A DNA stretch of 64,000 nt from DAOUAT01 sp964551735. Its GTDB lineage: Bacteria > Chloroflexota > Anaerolineae > CG2-30-64-16. The first letter of the stretch is position 1. Every line of letters begins with the position of its first letter. Both the position numbers and the translations under genes were made by a program. The stretch is from the NCBI GenBank assembly GCA_964551735.1, contig CAZKEF010000005.1, positions 1-64,000 on the forward strand, written 5' to 3'. Shown one piece after another: positions 1 through 7,160 of the stretch. The notes beneath the pieces were generated by a model. It was not told the origin of the DNA. It did no database searches and worked only from the letters and a program-made list of their open reading frames with translations.

Positions 1-70
1 GTCAACACTATCATTCTACCTCAGATTGTCTGAGGCGGCATTTGGAATTCCTGCATCACCCCATCCTGGT

Positions 71-99
71 TTGCCACACTGTGATGGCCGGGGTACAAT
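71..99 (+). promoter_or_regulatory. sigma70-type promoter for sodB
   Basis: A TTGCCA -35 box at 71-76 and a TACAAT -10 box at 94-99 are separated by 17 bp, about 85 bp upstream of the superoxide dismutase start. A short perfect hairpin (7-bp arms CCTCAGA/TCTGAGG, 19-35) lies further upstream and may end the preceding transcript. Confidence 0.5.
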
Positions 100-183
100 A
101 GCACCATCGCTTTGCGCTGTGTAGCGCCAATCTCCGTTGCCCGGCAGGGCTGCCAGTATTCACCACGAAAGGAGTTCAGTACA

Positions 184-786
184 ATGACGTTTGAGCTACC
201 CCCTCTGCCGTATCCCAATACGGCCCTGGAGCCGTATTACTCGGCCCAAACCTTCAGTTTCCATCACGGCAAGCATCACAAGGCGTATGTTGACAACCTG
301 AATAAGCTCCTCCCCGGCTCGCCCTTTGAGGCCAGCACCTTGGAGGAGATCACCCTGGCGACTGCCGGGGACCCAACCAAGGCCGGTTTCTTCAATAACG
401 CGGCCCAGGTGTGGAATCACACCTTCTTTTGGCATTGCATGGCCCCCGGCGGCGGCGGCCGGCCGGCCGGCGAGTTGGCCGCTGCGATAGACGCCGCGTT
501 CGGCAGCTACGAGAAGTTTGCCGAGCAGTTCAAGGCTGCCGCGGTCGGCCGCTTTGGCAGCGGTTGGGCCTGGCTGGTATTGGCCGACGGCGCGCTGCAG
601 ATCATGAACACCCCCAACGCCGAGACCCCCATGACCCAGGGCAAAACCGCGCTGCTCACCGTGGATGTCTGGGAGCACGCTTACTACCTGGATTATCAGA
701 ATCGCCGGCCTGATTTCGTGCAGACCTTCCTGGATCACCTGGTCAATTGGGACTTTGTGGCGCAGAATCTGGCCCAGGCCGGATAA
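184..786 (+). CDS. sodB: Superoxide dismutase, Fe/Mn family (Fe-type)
   Basis: A 200-residue cytoplasmic enzyme that converts superoxide to hydrogen peroxide and oxygen. The four metal ligands can be seen: His in the SFHHGKHH region (about residue 27), His in NHTFFW (about 79), and the Asp and His of DVWEHAYYLDY (about 160-164). The AAQVWNHTFFW segment carries the Gln typical of Fe-dependent enzymes, so I favour the iron form. The length matches the family. The ATG at 184 follows a GAAAGGAG ribosome site; in-frame codons upstream of it are not conserved-looking. The gene stands alone with its own promoter and a strong terminator. Confidence 0.95.
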   Translation: MTFELPPLPYPNTALEPYYSAQTFSFHHGKHHKAYVDNLNKLLPGSPFEASTLEEITLATAGDPTKAGFFNNAAQVWNHTFFWHCMAPGGGGRPAGELAAAIDAAFGSYEKFAEQFKAAAVGRFGSGWAWLVLADGALQIMNTPNAETPMTQGKTALLTVDVWEHAYYLDYQNRRPDFVQTFLDHLVNWDFVAQNLAQAG

Positions 787-811
787 TCGCGCTGCGGTCG
801 ATCGCCTCTGT

Positions 812-846
812 AACAGGGTGAGCACGCCACTCACCCTGTTTTTTTT
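812..846 (+). terminator. Rho-independent terminator of sodB
   Basis: An 11-bp perfect stem (812-822 with 830-840), a 7-nt loop and a run of eight T. Confidence 0.9.
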
Positions 847-879
847 CGGCGTTATCTTGTATGATCTGCCTAAGCGACA

Positions 880-909
880 TTGCAAGTCTTTGACTTAAGG
901 TGTTATAAT
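880..909 (+). promoter_or_regulatory. Promoter of the signalling cassette
   Basis: TTGCAA at 880-885, an 18-bp spacer and a perfect TATAAT at 904-909, 36 bp before the response-regulator start. No promoter of similar quality was noticed before the genes that follow, down to 5582, so they may be cotranscribed. Confidence 0.7.
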
Positions 910-944
910 CATCACCATAATATATTCTGCTGAATCGAGTCTTC

Positions 945-1682
945 ATGAGTGATGCGTCCGTCCTTATCGGCGATCAAGGTTTCCTCCAGCGCGTTCTGGT
1001 GGTTGATGATGATGCCGCCATCCGGCGCTTGGTGTATGACAAGCTGGAAGGCGTGGGTTATCAGGTTTTTGCCGCTGCTTCAGGCCAGGAAGCGCTAGAC
1101 ATTATCGGGCGCCGCGGCATGCCTCATCTGGCTATCGTTGATCTCAACATGCCGGGCATGAACGGGTTTCAGTTTTGCGAGGTGGTCCAACAATTCAGCG
1201 ACCTGCCAATCATTATCCTCAGCGCGGTAGATGAGGAAGAAACTATCATTCAAGGCATCAACCGCTATGCGGAAGATTACGTCACTAAGCCGTTCAGCCC
1301 GCGTGAGTTGGCCGCGCGTGTCGAGCGGGTGCTGCGGCGTATCGGTGACTTCGCTTACACCTTGGATTTAAACACCCAAGTCGATCAGCGCCTGGCCATT
1401 GACTTTCCCCATCAGCGCGCGGTGATCGAAGGTCAGGCCGTAGCGCTCACGCCCACTGAAACCAAACTTCTTTATCTGCTCATGCGTAACGCTGGCCGCG
1501 TCGTTACGACCGACTTCTTGTTGCGTCGTCTGTGGCCAATGGAGGAAGTCTTCGAGGATACGCTGCGCGTCCACGTTCACCGTCTGCGCCAAAAGCTTGA
1601 GCCTGTCCCTAGCCGCCCGGTTTACATCCTCACCGAGCGCGGCCTGGGTTACAGCTTTGCTGACAAGCGCCAAACGCAATAG
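945..1682 (+). CDS. Response regulator, OmpR/PhoB family
   Basis: A 245-residue DNA-binding response regulator. The receiver domain (about 15-130) has the acidic pocket VVDDDAA, the phospho-acceptor Asp in LAIVDLNMPG, and the conserved Lys in VTKPFSP. A winged-helix domain (about 150-240) ends in the usual LTERGLGYSF wing. It opens a cassette that ends in a histidine kinase (4383-5582), its likely partner. The targets are unknown, but the cassette itself is a natural candidate. No feature of the sequence looks degenerate. Confidence 0.93.
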   Translation: MSDASVLIGDQGFLQRVLVVDDDAAIRRLVYDKLEGVGYQVFAAASGQEALDIIGRRGMPHLAIVDLNMPGMNGFQFCEVVQQFSDLPIIILSAVDEEETIIQGINRYAEDYVTKPFSPRELAARVERVLRRIGDFAYTLDLNTQVDQRLAIDFPHQRAVIEGQAVALTPTETKLLYLLMRNAGRVVTTDFLLRRLWPMEEVFEDTLRVHVHRLRQKLEPVPSRPVYILTERGLGYSFADKRQTQ

Positions 1683-1739
1683 GTCTGACGGTCTGACGCT
1701 CAGCACACCGTTCACCTTATCTGGGAGGAGGCATAGTAC

Positions 1740-2363
1740 ATGGCAAATCAACCATCCGCACCGCAGTCTGATTCCGTTGATCGTATCCGCGATATCATTT
1801 TTGGCCCCGCGATGCGCGATTACGATCAACGCTTCGAGGGAGTTCTTCGGGATCTGAGCCGGTTGCAGGCCGAAGTTGATCGGCTGAACGAGCTTCTGAC
1901 AGCCAAAGACGCTGCCCAGACGAAGAGCCTGCAAGGCCTGCGCCAGGAGTTGCGCCAAGCGGACAGCGAGCTGCGCGCAGACGCGCGCAACGAACTCGCC
2001 CGCCTGGGCACGCAGCTCACCGAACAGAACAGCAGCCAGATTGCGCAGCTTCAAGGGTTGCGCGATGAACTGCACAAAGCCGACGGTGACCTGCGCGATG
2101 AGCTTGTCACTGGCGCTGAACGGCTGAACGCGCAGCTGGCTGAAGAGGCAACCACGCGCAGCACAGATCTGCAGAACCTGCGCCAGGAGCTGCGCAAGGC
2201 CGATCTTGATCTGCGCGATGAGGTGCGCCAGATCGCGCAACGGCTGACCGACACCAAGACCGACCGCGGAATGCTCGGCGATCTGTTTGTTGAGCTTGGC
2301 AACCGCGTGAAGACTGGAAGTGGGTTAGCAGAGCTGCTCAAAGGTCTCGAAGAGACGGATTGA
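1740..2363 (+). CDS. Coiled-coil protein of the Ras-like GTPase cassette
   Basis: A 207-residue soluble protein. Residues about 12-45 contain a conserved-looking DRIRDIIFG segment. Residues 50-170 are heptad-rich, with a repeated LQxLRxEL-KADxDLRDE pattern about every 33 residues, and the end (DRGMLGDLFVELG) is again globular-looking. This arrangement resembles proteins I recall beside OmpA-type membrane proteins and Rab-like GTPases in cyanobacteria. A GGAGG site precedes the ATG. The stop overlaps the start of the next gene by 4 bp, which points to translational coupling. A scaffold or effector role is inferred. Confidence 0.75.
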   Translation: MANQPSAPQSDSVDRIRDIIFGPAMRDYDQRFEGVLRDLSRLQAEVDRLNELLTAKDAAQTKSLQGLRQELRQADSELRADARNELARLGTQLTEQNSSQIAQLQGLRDELHKADGDLRDELVTGAERLNAQLAEEATTRSTDLQNLRQELRKADLDLRDEVRQIAQRLTDTKTDRGMLGDLFVELGNRVKTGSGLAELLKGLEETD

Positions 2364-3817
2364 TCCCCATCATGGAAGCCTCCCAGCGCCCCTGGTCGAA
2401 GAGCGAATCACAGGCGCCATCCGATCAGGGGGATGCGATCACGCCGGCAGATGAACTGTTGCCAGTGCCCGATCCGGCACTGGCAACTCTGCGCGAGATC
2501 CTGACTAGCCCGGAACAGCAGCGGTTGGCGCAGATCGAAGCTGCGTTGGCTGCGTTGGACGCTCGCACCCAGGATCGTGACGCGCTGATCGCGACCCTCG
2601 CCCCGGTCCTGGGTGACGTGATCCGTCGGAAGATCCGCGATAGCCGCGATGAAATGATCGAAGCGCTCTACCCGATCATCGGTCAACTCATCGCCCGGGC
2701 CGTGGCAGAAGCCATCCGTGACCTGGCGCGCGTCATCGACAGCCGGATGCAAACCACCCTCAGCCCCGCGCTGGTGTGGCGACGCCTGCGTGCGCGTGCT
2801 GCTGGCGTGCCCGACGCCGCCCTGGCGCTGCGCGATGCGCTGCCGTTCCAGGTCAACCGTCTGTTCCTGATCCATCGTGATAGCGGCTTGTTGTTGTTGC
2901 ACCTGGCCCATAGTCCCGAGTCGGCTGCCGATTCCGAAATCATCAGCGGCATGTTGACCGCGATCCGTGACTTTGTGGCAGACGCATTCGGCCAAGGCCA
3001 GGAAGGCCAGTTGGACGAAATCCAATACGGCAACCGGCGCATCCTGATCGAGGCCTCGCGCCATGCTACACTGGCCGTCGTCGTTGAGGGCATCGAGCCG
3101 GCCGGGTTTCGCGCGGCCATGCGGGAGCGCGTCATCGGCATCGAGAACACATTTGCTGAAAGTCTGAGCGCCTATGATGGCAACGCAACCCCGTTCCAGG
3201 CTGCCACGCCGGCCCTCGCGCCCTTGCTTGCAGCTGATGAACCTGGTGAGCCGTTGCCTGCGCCAGGAACAGCCGCGCGCCAGAGGCGGATCGTGCTGGC
3301 ACTGGCCGCTGTGTTGCTGTTGTGTCTGCTGGCCACATGTACGGGTGCAACGGTGGCGGCGCGCAACATGTTGCGTAGACCTGCTCAAACGATCATGATT
3401 GTCGTCACCGCCACTCCCGGCCCCACGGCAATCCCGACGGCGACCCCGACGGCGACCGCCACGCCGATGGCAACAGCCACGCCCGAGCCCTCGCCCAGCC
3501 CGACGCCCACAGCCACTGTAACCGCTACGGCCACGCACACGCCTGTGCCCACGTTGACGCCGACGCCAGGCCCCAGCCCGGTCGCGCGGGTGCGTCTGGA
3601 TAACACCAATGTGCGCCAGGCGCCGGACATGGATGCGACCGTGCTGGAACGGGCTGGCGCCGGGCAAACCTTCACCATCATCGGCCGTGACTCGCTGGGT
3701 GGCTGGTGGCAGGTTTGTTGTACGCGCAACGGTCGGCCAGCCTGGATCGCGGCTGCAGTGGTGGCGGTCGAGGGTGATGCGGGCAATGTGCCCGTGACAG
3801 GCGACAGCCAGCGATAG
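2360..3817 (+). CDS. Membrane protein: cyanobacterial OmpA-type N-domain, TM, Pro/Thr stalk, SH3b domain
   Basis: 485 residues from a TTG at 2360; an ATG at 2372 is an alternative. Residues about 30-280 resemble the cytoplasmic N-terminal region of cyanobacterial OmpA-family proteins (LVWRRLRARAAG, FLIHRDSGLLLLHL, MLTAIRDFVADAF). One membrane helix follows at about 312-335 (LALAAVLLLCLLATC), then a TPTATPTA-rich stalk (about 350-405) and a bacterial SH3 (SH3b) domain (about 410-475: NVRQAPDMDATVL, GWWQV). The likely topology is sensor or regulatory domain inside and wall-binding SH3b outside. It is coupled to the coiled-coil gene upstream and the GTPase downstream, suggesting it links the cell envelope to the GTPase. 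Confidence 0.8.
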   Translation: MIPIMEASQRPWSKSESQAPSDQGDAITPADELLPVPDPALATLREILTSPEQQRLAQIEAALAALDARTQDRDALIATLAPVLGDVIRRKIRDSRDEMIEALYPIIGQLIARAVAEAIRDLARVIDSRMQTTLSPALVWRRLRARAAGVPDAALALRDALPFQVNRLFLIHRDSGLLLLHLAHSPESAADSEIISGMLTAIRDFVADAFGQGQEGQLDEIQYGNRRILIEASRHATLAVVVEGIEPAGFRAAMRERVIGIENTFAESLSAYDGNATPFQAATPALAPLLAADEPGEPLPAPGTAARQRRIVLALAAVLLLCLLATCTGATVAARNMLRRPAQTIMIVVTATPGPTAIPTATPTATATPMATATPEPSPSPTPTATVTATATHTPVPTLTPTPGPSPVARVRLDNTNVRQAPDMDATVLERAGAGQTFTIIGRDSLGGWWQVCCTRNGRPAWIAAAVVAVEGDAGNVPVTGDSQR

Positions 3818-3847
3818 GGCGGCGTTTCTGACGCAAGGAGTTGAACG

Positions 3848-4363
3848 GTGATTGCACTCAGCAAGAAGGTCTGCCTTCTCGGTGACTTTGCTGTCGGCAA
3901 GACCAGCCTGGTGCGGCGCTTTGTTTACAACTTGTTCGACGACAAATACCTCAGCACCCTTGGCGTTAAGGTCAGCCGAAAAAACGTGGTGCTGCCCCTG
4001 CGCAATCAAGTGGTCGACCTCACGCTGATGTTGTGGGATCTTGCAGGCAGTGAGGAGTTCAGCGAAATCCAGGCCAGCTATCTGCGCGGGGCGGCCGGTA
4101 GCCTGCTCGTGTGCGATATGACCCGGTCGGATACATTATCCAGCCTTCAAAAGTACGCTGCGAGGCTGCGCAGGGTGAACAACGCGGCGGCCATCGTGAT
4201 CGCAGCCAACAAAGATGACCTGCGGGAACAGCACCTGGTGACTGCTGAGCAGGTACGGGAAATCACTCACAGCCTGGATGCCGTCTGCTTCTTCACCAGC
4301 GCCCGCTCCGGCCAGAACGTGGAAGAGGCCTTCCGCCATCTTGGCCGTCTGCTTGTGCGGTAG
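3848..4363 (+). CDS. Ras/Rab-like small GTPase
   Basis: 171 residues, the size of a single G domain. Motifs in order: P-loop GDFAVGKTS (G1), DLAGSEEF (G3), NKDD (G4) and TSARSG (G5). The residue matching Ras Gln61 is Ser (DLAGS rather than DTAGQ), so intrinsic GTP hydrolysis may be slow or depend on a partner. The GTG start has a good AAGGAG site. The gene sits between the membrane SH3b protein and the histidine kinase, so it probably acts as a switch within that pathway, comparable to MglA-type polarity GTPases. That last point is inference. Confidence 0.9.
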   Translation: MIALSKKVCLLGDFAVGKTSLVRRFVYNLFDDKYLSTLGVKVSRKNVVLPLRNQVVDLTLMLWDLAGSEEFSEIQASYLRGAAGSLLVCDMTRSDTLSSLQKYAARLRRVNNAAAIVIAANKDDLREQHLVTAEQVREITHSLDAVCFFTSARSGQNVEEAFRHLGRLLVR

Positions 4364-4382
4364 CATGGGCCGGAGTAATGCC

Positions 4383-5582
4383 ATGCACCATCGGGCTATT
4401 CAAGCGATCTTCAACGAGCGGCGGATCGCCTATGTGCTGACCGATCGGCAGCTCAAGATCGTCGAGCGCGGCGGCACAACCGGCCTGGTTAGCGATCACC
4501 TCAGCGATTGGCTGGAGCGTTCGGTGTTTGAGGTTGTGCCGGAGCTGCGTGGCAGCGAAACCGCGCTGGCCGAGATATTGGCCGGGGTCTTGCCGCGGCT
4601 GTACATCCCTTTGATTAATCGCAACCTGCCTGATGGAAGCCTTTGCTATCTCTCCTTGATTATCCTGCCGTATCGCGACGCCACCGGCGCAATCCAGGGC
4701 CTGCTCTACGCAATCCAGGACGTCACAGAAATGGGACAGCTCGAACAGCGCATCATGCAGCAGCGCAATGAGTTGCTGCTGTTGCGGGATGAACTTCACG
4801 CCCAAAACCGACAACTGGAGGCCGCAAACGCTGAATTGCACCGCATAGATGACATCAAATCGGCCTTCGTTTCGATCGCTGCACACGAATTACGCACGCC
4901 GCTTGCCTCCATCAACGGTTACCTGGAGATGCTGTTGGATGGCGAAGCAGGCAGCCTAGCGCCGCGCCAGGCCGAGTGGTTGCGCGTCATCGAGAACAGC
5001 ACAAACCGTCTGCTGCGGATTACCAACGACATGTTGGATGTGTCGCGGCTGGAAGTCGGTCGCCTGGAACTGGTCATGCAACCAGCTGATCTGGTCGCCA
5101 TCGCAAAATCAGTGGTGTCCGAACAAGCCCCGCAACTGGAAGCCCGTGAGCAGCAGTTGGTCTTTAATGTGCCGGCTGCGTTACCGATGGCGTTATGCGA
5201 TACGACGCGCGCCGCCCAAATCATCGGGAATTTGTTGAGCAACGCGAGCAAATACTCGCCTCCCGGCAGTGTCATCACTATGAGCCTGGCCCTGGCAGAT
5301 GATCCTGGTTTTATTCAGGTTGCGGTCGCCGATCAAGGCCCTGGCATTCCTCCGCAGCCCCAGGCACGGCTCTTCGCTCCGTTTTACCGCCTGCCCACTG
5401 AAGCGACAAGCCATGTGTCTGGCGCGGGCCTCGGCTTGTATATCGCGCACGCCTTGATTGAACTCCATGGCGGCCGTATCTGGTTTGAGAGTATCCTCGG
5501 TCATGGCGCTACTTTTTATGTGACCTTCCCCAATGCTACCGGCCCAATGGTCGTTGAAGCCCCCTCCTCTTCCGCTAAATAA
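4383..5582 (+). CDS. PAS-containing sensor histidine kinase (soluble)
   Basis: About 399 residues. An N-terminal PAS-like region (about 5-115) is followed by a coiled coil (about 115-155), a HisKA dimerisation domain with the phospho-His in AAHELRTPL, and a HATPase domain with the N box (NLLSNASKYS), G1 (DQGPGIP) and G2 (GAGLGLYIA). No membrane helix is visible, so the signal is probably cytoplasmic, possibly from the adjacent GTPase or SH3b protein. I chose ATG 4383 because GGAG lies 7 bp upstream; ATG 4365 is possible. It is the natural partner of the response regulator at 945-1682. Confidence 0.9.
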   Translation: MHHRAIQAIFNERRIAYVLTDRQLKIVERGGTTGLVSDHLSDWLERSVFEVVPELRGSETALAEILAGVLPRLYIPLINRNLPDGSLCYLSLIILPYRDATGAIQGLLYAIQDVTEMGQLEQRIMQQRNELLLLRDELHAQNRQLEAANAELHRIDDIKSAFVSIAAHELRTPLASINGYLEMLLDGEAGSLAPRQAEWLRVIENSTNRLLRITNDMLDVSRLEVGRLELVMQPADLVAIAKSVVSEQAPQLEAREQQLVFNVPAALPMALCDTTRAAQIIGNLLSNASKYSPPGSVITMSLALADDPGFIQVAVADQGPGIPPQPQARLFAPFYRLPTEATSHVSGAGLGLYIAHALIELHGGRIWFESILGHGATFYVTFPNATGPMVVEAPSSSAK

Positions 5583-5718
5583 GTCTACCCTGCCCCTCGG
5601 TGGCCCGTAATATTAGTTGTAAGATCACCTCTGTATATTCGAGATGATATCGGAACAAGTGCGATGTGATTGTGCAAGACAACACTTGCATGCCAACCAT
5701 CTCTGAAAGAGGATTTAC

Positions 5719-5928
5719 ATGGAAGAACTGATCAAATCAGTCTCGGAAAAAGCAGGCATTACGCCCGAACAGGCCGAGCGCGCAATTGAGACCGTCATCG
5801 AATTTGCGAAGAGTAAGTTGCCGGAGCCATTCGCATCTCAGGTTGAAGCCTTGTTGCAAGGATCTGATCCGGCGCAAGGTCTGGGTGGCCTGGCCAAGGG
5901 GCTCGGCGGCCTGTTCGGCGGCCGGTGA
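5719..5928 (+). CDS. Small helical protein, DUF2267/DUF2780-like
   Basis: 69 residues. The helical pattern SVSEKAGITPEQAERAIETV followed by LPEPFASQVEALL resembles small DUF2267/DUF2780-type proteins of unknown function. The C-terminus is glycine-rich (GGLAKGLGGLFGG), which may be flexible or membrane-touching. AGAGGA precedes the ATG. It is 136 bp downstream of the kinase and 37 bp before the next small gene, so it may form a separate two-gene unit. Confidence 0.75.
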   Translation: MEELIKSVSEKAGITPEQAERAIETVIEFAKSKLPEPFASQVEALLQGSDPAQGLGGLAKGLGGLFGGR

Positions 5929-5965
5929 TCTGACTTCATGGGCGTGTATGCCGGAGGAGGACAAC

Positions 5966-6370
5966 ATGGGCGTTATCATCAGTAAGCTGCACGGTATCCA
6001 TCCTGAGCTCGAAGCGAAGCTTAAGGCGAGGAATATCAAGAACAGCGAGGATCTGTTGCGGGCATATCGTGTGTACGGCGATATCAGTGCTTTTGCCGCG
6101 CATGTGGGCGCAGAAACCAAGACCATCGCGCGCTTGGTGCATCGAGCGGACCTGGCCCGGATCCGCGGCATCGGTGAAGCCTACACCAGTTTGCTGGAAG
6201 CGGCAGGCATCCAAACCATGCAAGATCTGGCGAGTCGTTCTCCTGAGGAGCTCCGTTTACAATTCGCGCGCCTCAACAGCGAAAAGAAGCTCGTTGGTCG
6301 CGTGCCAGCCCTTGCGATGGTGAACGGTTGGGTGAATAAGGCGCGCCGGTTGCCTGTAACGTTAAATTGA
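5966..6370 (+). CDS. DUF4332-type helix-hairpin-helix protein
   Basis: 134 residues. Two helix-hairpin-helix-like segments (LARIRGIGEAYTSLLEAAGI and an earlier HPELEAKLKARNI) match the DUF4332 pattern of HhH proteins with unknown function. The ATG at 5966 has a near-perfect GGAGGA site. A similar HhH module ends the repeat protein at 9418-10636. Nucleic-acid binding is likely from the fold, but the target is not known. Confidence 0.8.
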   Translation: MGVIISKLHGIHPELEAKLKARNIKNSEDLLRAYRVYGDISAFAAHVGAETKTIARLVHRADLARIRGIGEAYTSLLEAAGIQTMQDLASRSPEELRLQFARLNSEKKLVGRVPALAMVNGWVNKARRLPVTLN

Positions 6371-6405
6371 GCGCCTGACTTGGGCTTTACCACCGGTTAT
6401 GGTAT

Positions 6406-6430
6406 AAGGGGGCAGGGGATGCCCCCTTTA
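6406..6430 (+). terminator. Terminator-like hairpin
   Basis: A perfect 9-bp stem (6406-6414 with 6420-6428), a 5-nt loop and a short T tract, between the HhH gene and mscL. Confidence 0.6.
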
Positions 6431-6467
6431 TCCCACGCTGATTCGCGTGACTTAGTAAGGAGACATT

Positions 6468-6836
6468 ATGCTTAGGGAGTTTCGGGATTTCGTTAATCGC
6501 GGCAATGTCGTTGATCTAGCCGTGGCAGTCATCATTGGCGGGGCGTTTGGCGCCATCGTCAAGTCCATCGTTGACGACCTGTTGATGCCGTTGATCGGCA
6601 TCATCATCGGCGGCGTTGATTTCAAGTCGCTGGCGCTTACCGTCGGCAACGCCACGTTGACCTACGGCAACCTGATCCAGGCCATCATCAACTTCCTGGC
6701 CATCGCCTTCGTCTTGTTCTTGATCGTGCGCCAGATCAACAAGATGCAGAAACCGACCCCGCCTTCGGCTCCCGCTGGGCCGTCTGCCGAGGAAAAGCTG
6801 CTCACCGAGATCCGCGATCTACTGAAGAAGCGCTAA
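6468..6836 (+). CDS. mscL: Large-conductance mechanosensitive channel MscL
   Basis: 122 residues, the normal MscL length. The N-terminal amphipathic helix (LREFRDFVNRGNVVDLAVAV) leads into TM1 (AVIIGGAFGAIVKSI). A periplasmic loop follows, then TM2 (AIINFLAIAFVLFLIV), and a charged C-terminal bundle ends in EEKLLTEIRDLLKKR. The channel opens under membrane tension to release solutes during osmotic downshock. AAGGAG precedes the ATG. It is probably monocistronic, flanked by hairpins on both sides. Confidence 0.97.
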   Translation: MLREFRDFVNRGNVVDLAVAVIIGGAFGAIVKSIVDDLLMPLIGIIIGGVDFKSLALTVGNATLTYGNLIQAIINFLAIAFVLFLIVRQINKMQKPTPPSAPAGPSAEEKLLTEIRDLLKKR

Positions 6837-6869
6837 TCCTCAGCCCCTGTGCCACGATTGCTGGCTGTG

Positions 6870-6903
6870 ATCGCCGTACCGGTTTTCAACCTGGTGCGGC
6901 GAT
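6870..6903 (+). terminator. Imperfect hairpin after mscL
   Basis: About 15-bp arms (6870-6884 with 6888-6903) with one bulge and one mismatch and a 3-nt loop; only a short T run follows. Confidence 0.5.
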
Positions 6904-7160
6904 TTCGCGTCTATGCACCGATTTGACGGCGCCGGGTTCGTGCTGCCCACCATCGCTGACATCGAACAGCAGGCTGGCTCTGAGTACGATGGTCAGAGCG
7001 ATGCAAAGGTGGCAGGGTTACCGCTTCATCGGGCGCTTGGGCGCCTTTCCATAAAGTCACCCGCACGTTGGGTCGGGGAAACTGTGGGAAGAGCTTGATA
7101 TGAGCACGACGGCCAGTGGGAGCGGGCGCAGTCTTCATCTCATCGCTTCACGCAAATCGC
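6904..7160. other. Intergenic, no gene recognised
   Basis: Short open frames exist on both strands but have no ribosome site, no recognisable motif and proline/arginine-heavy composition typical of spurious frames in GC-rich DNA. This is the space between the convergent mscL and moeA-like genes. Confidence 0.5.

Noticed and set aside
2408..4009. 533-codon minus-strand frame opposite the SH3b and GTPase genes
   Set aside because: The plus-strand genes have clear domains and ribosome sites; the antisense frame crosses two of them and has no motif.
6911..7138. Small minus-strand gene between mscL and the moeA-like gene
   Set aside because: No ribosome site, no recognisable motif, Arg/Pro-rich residues typical of noise.
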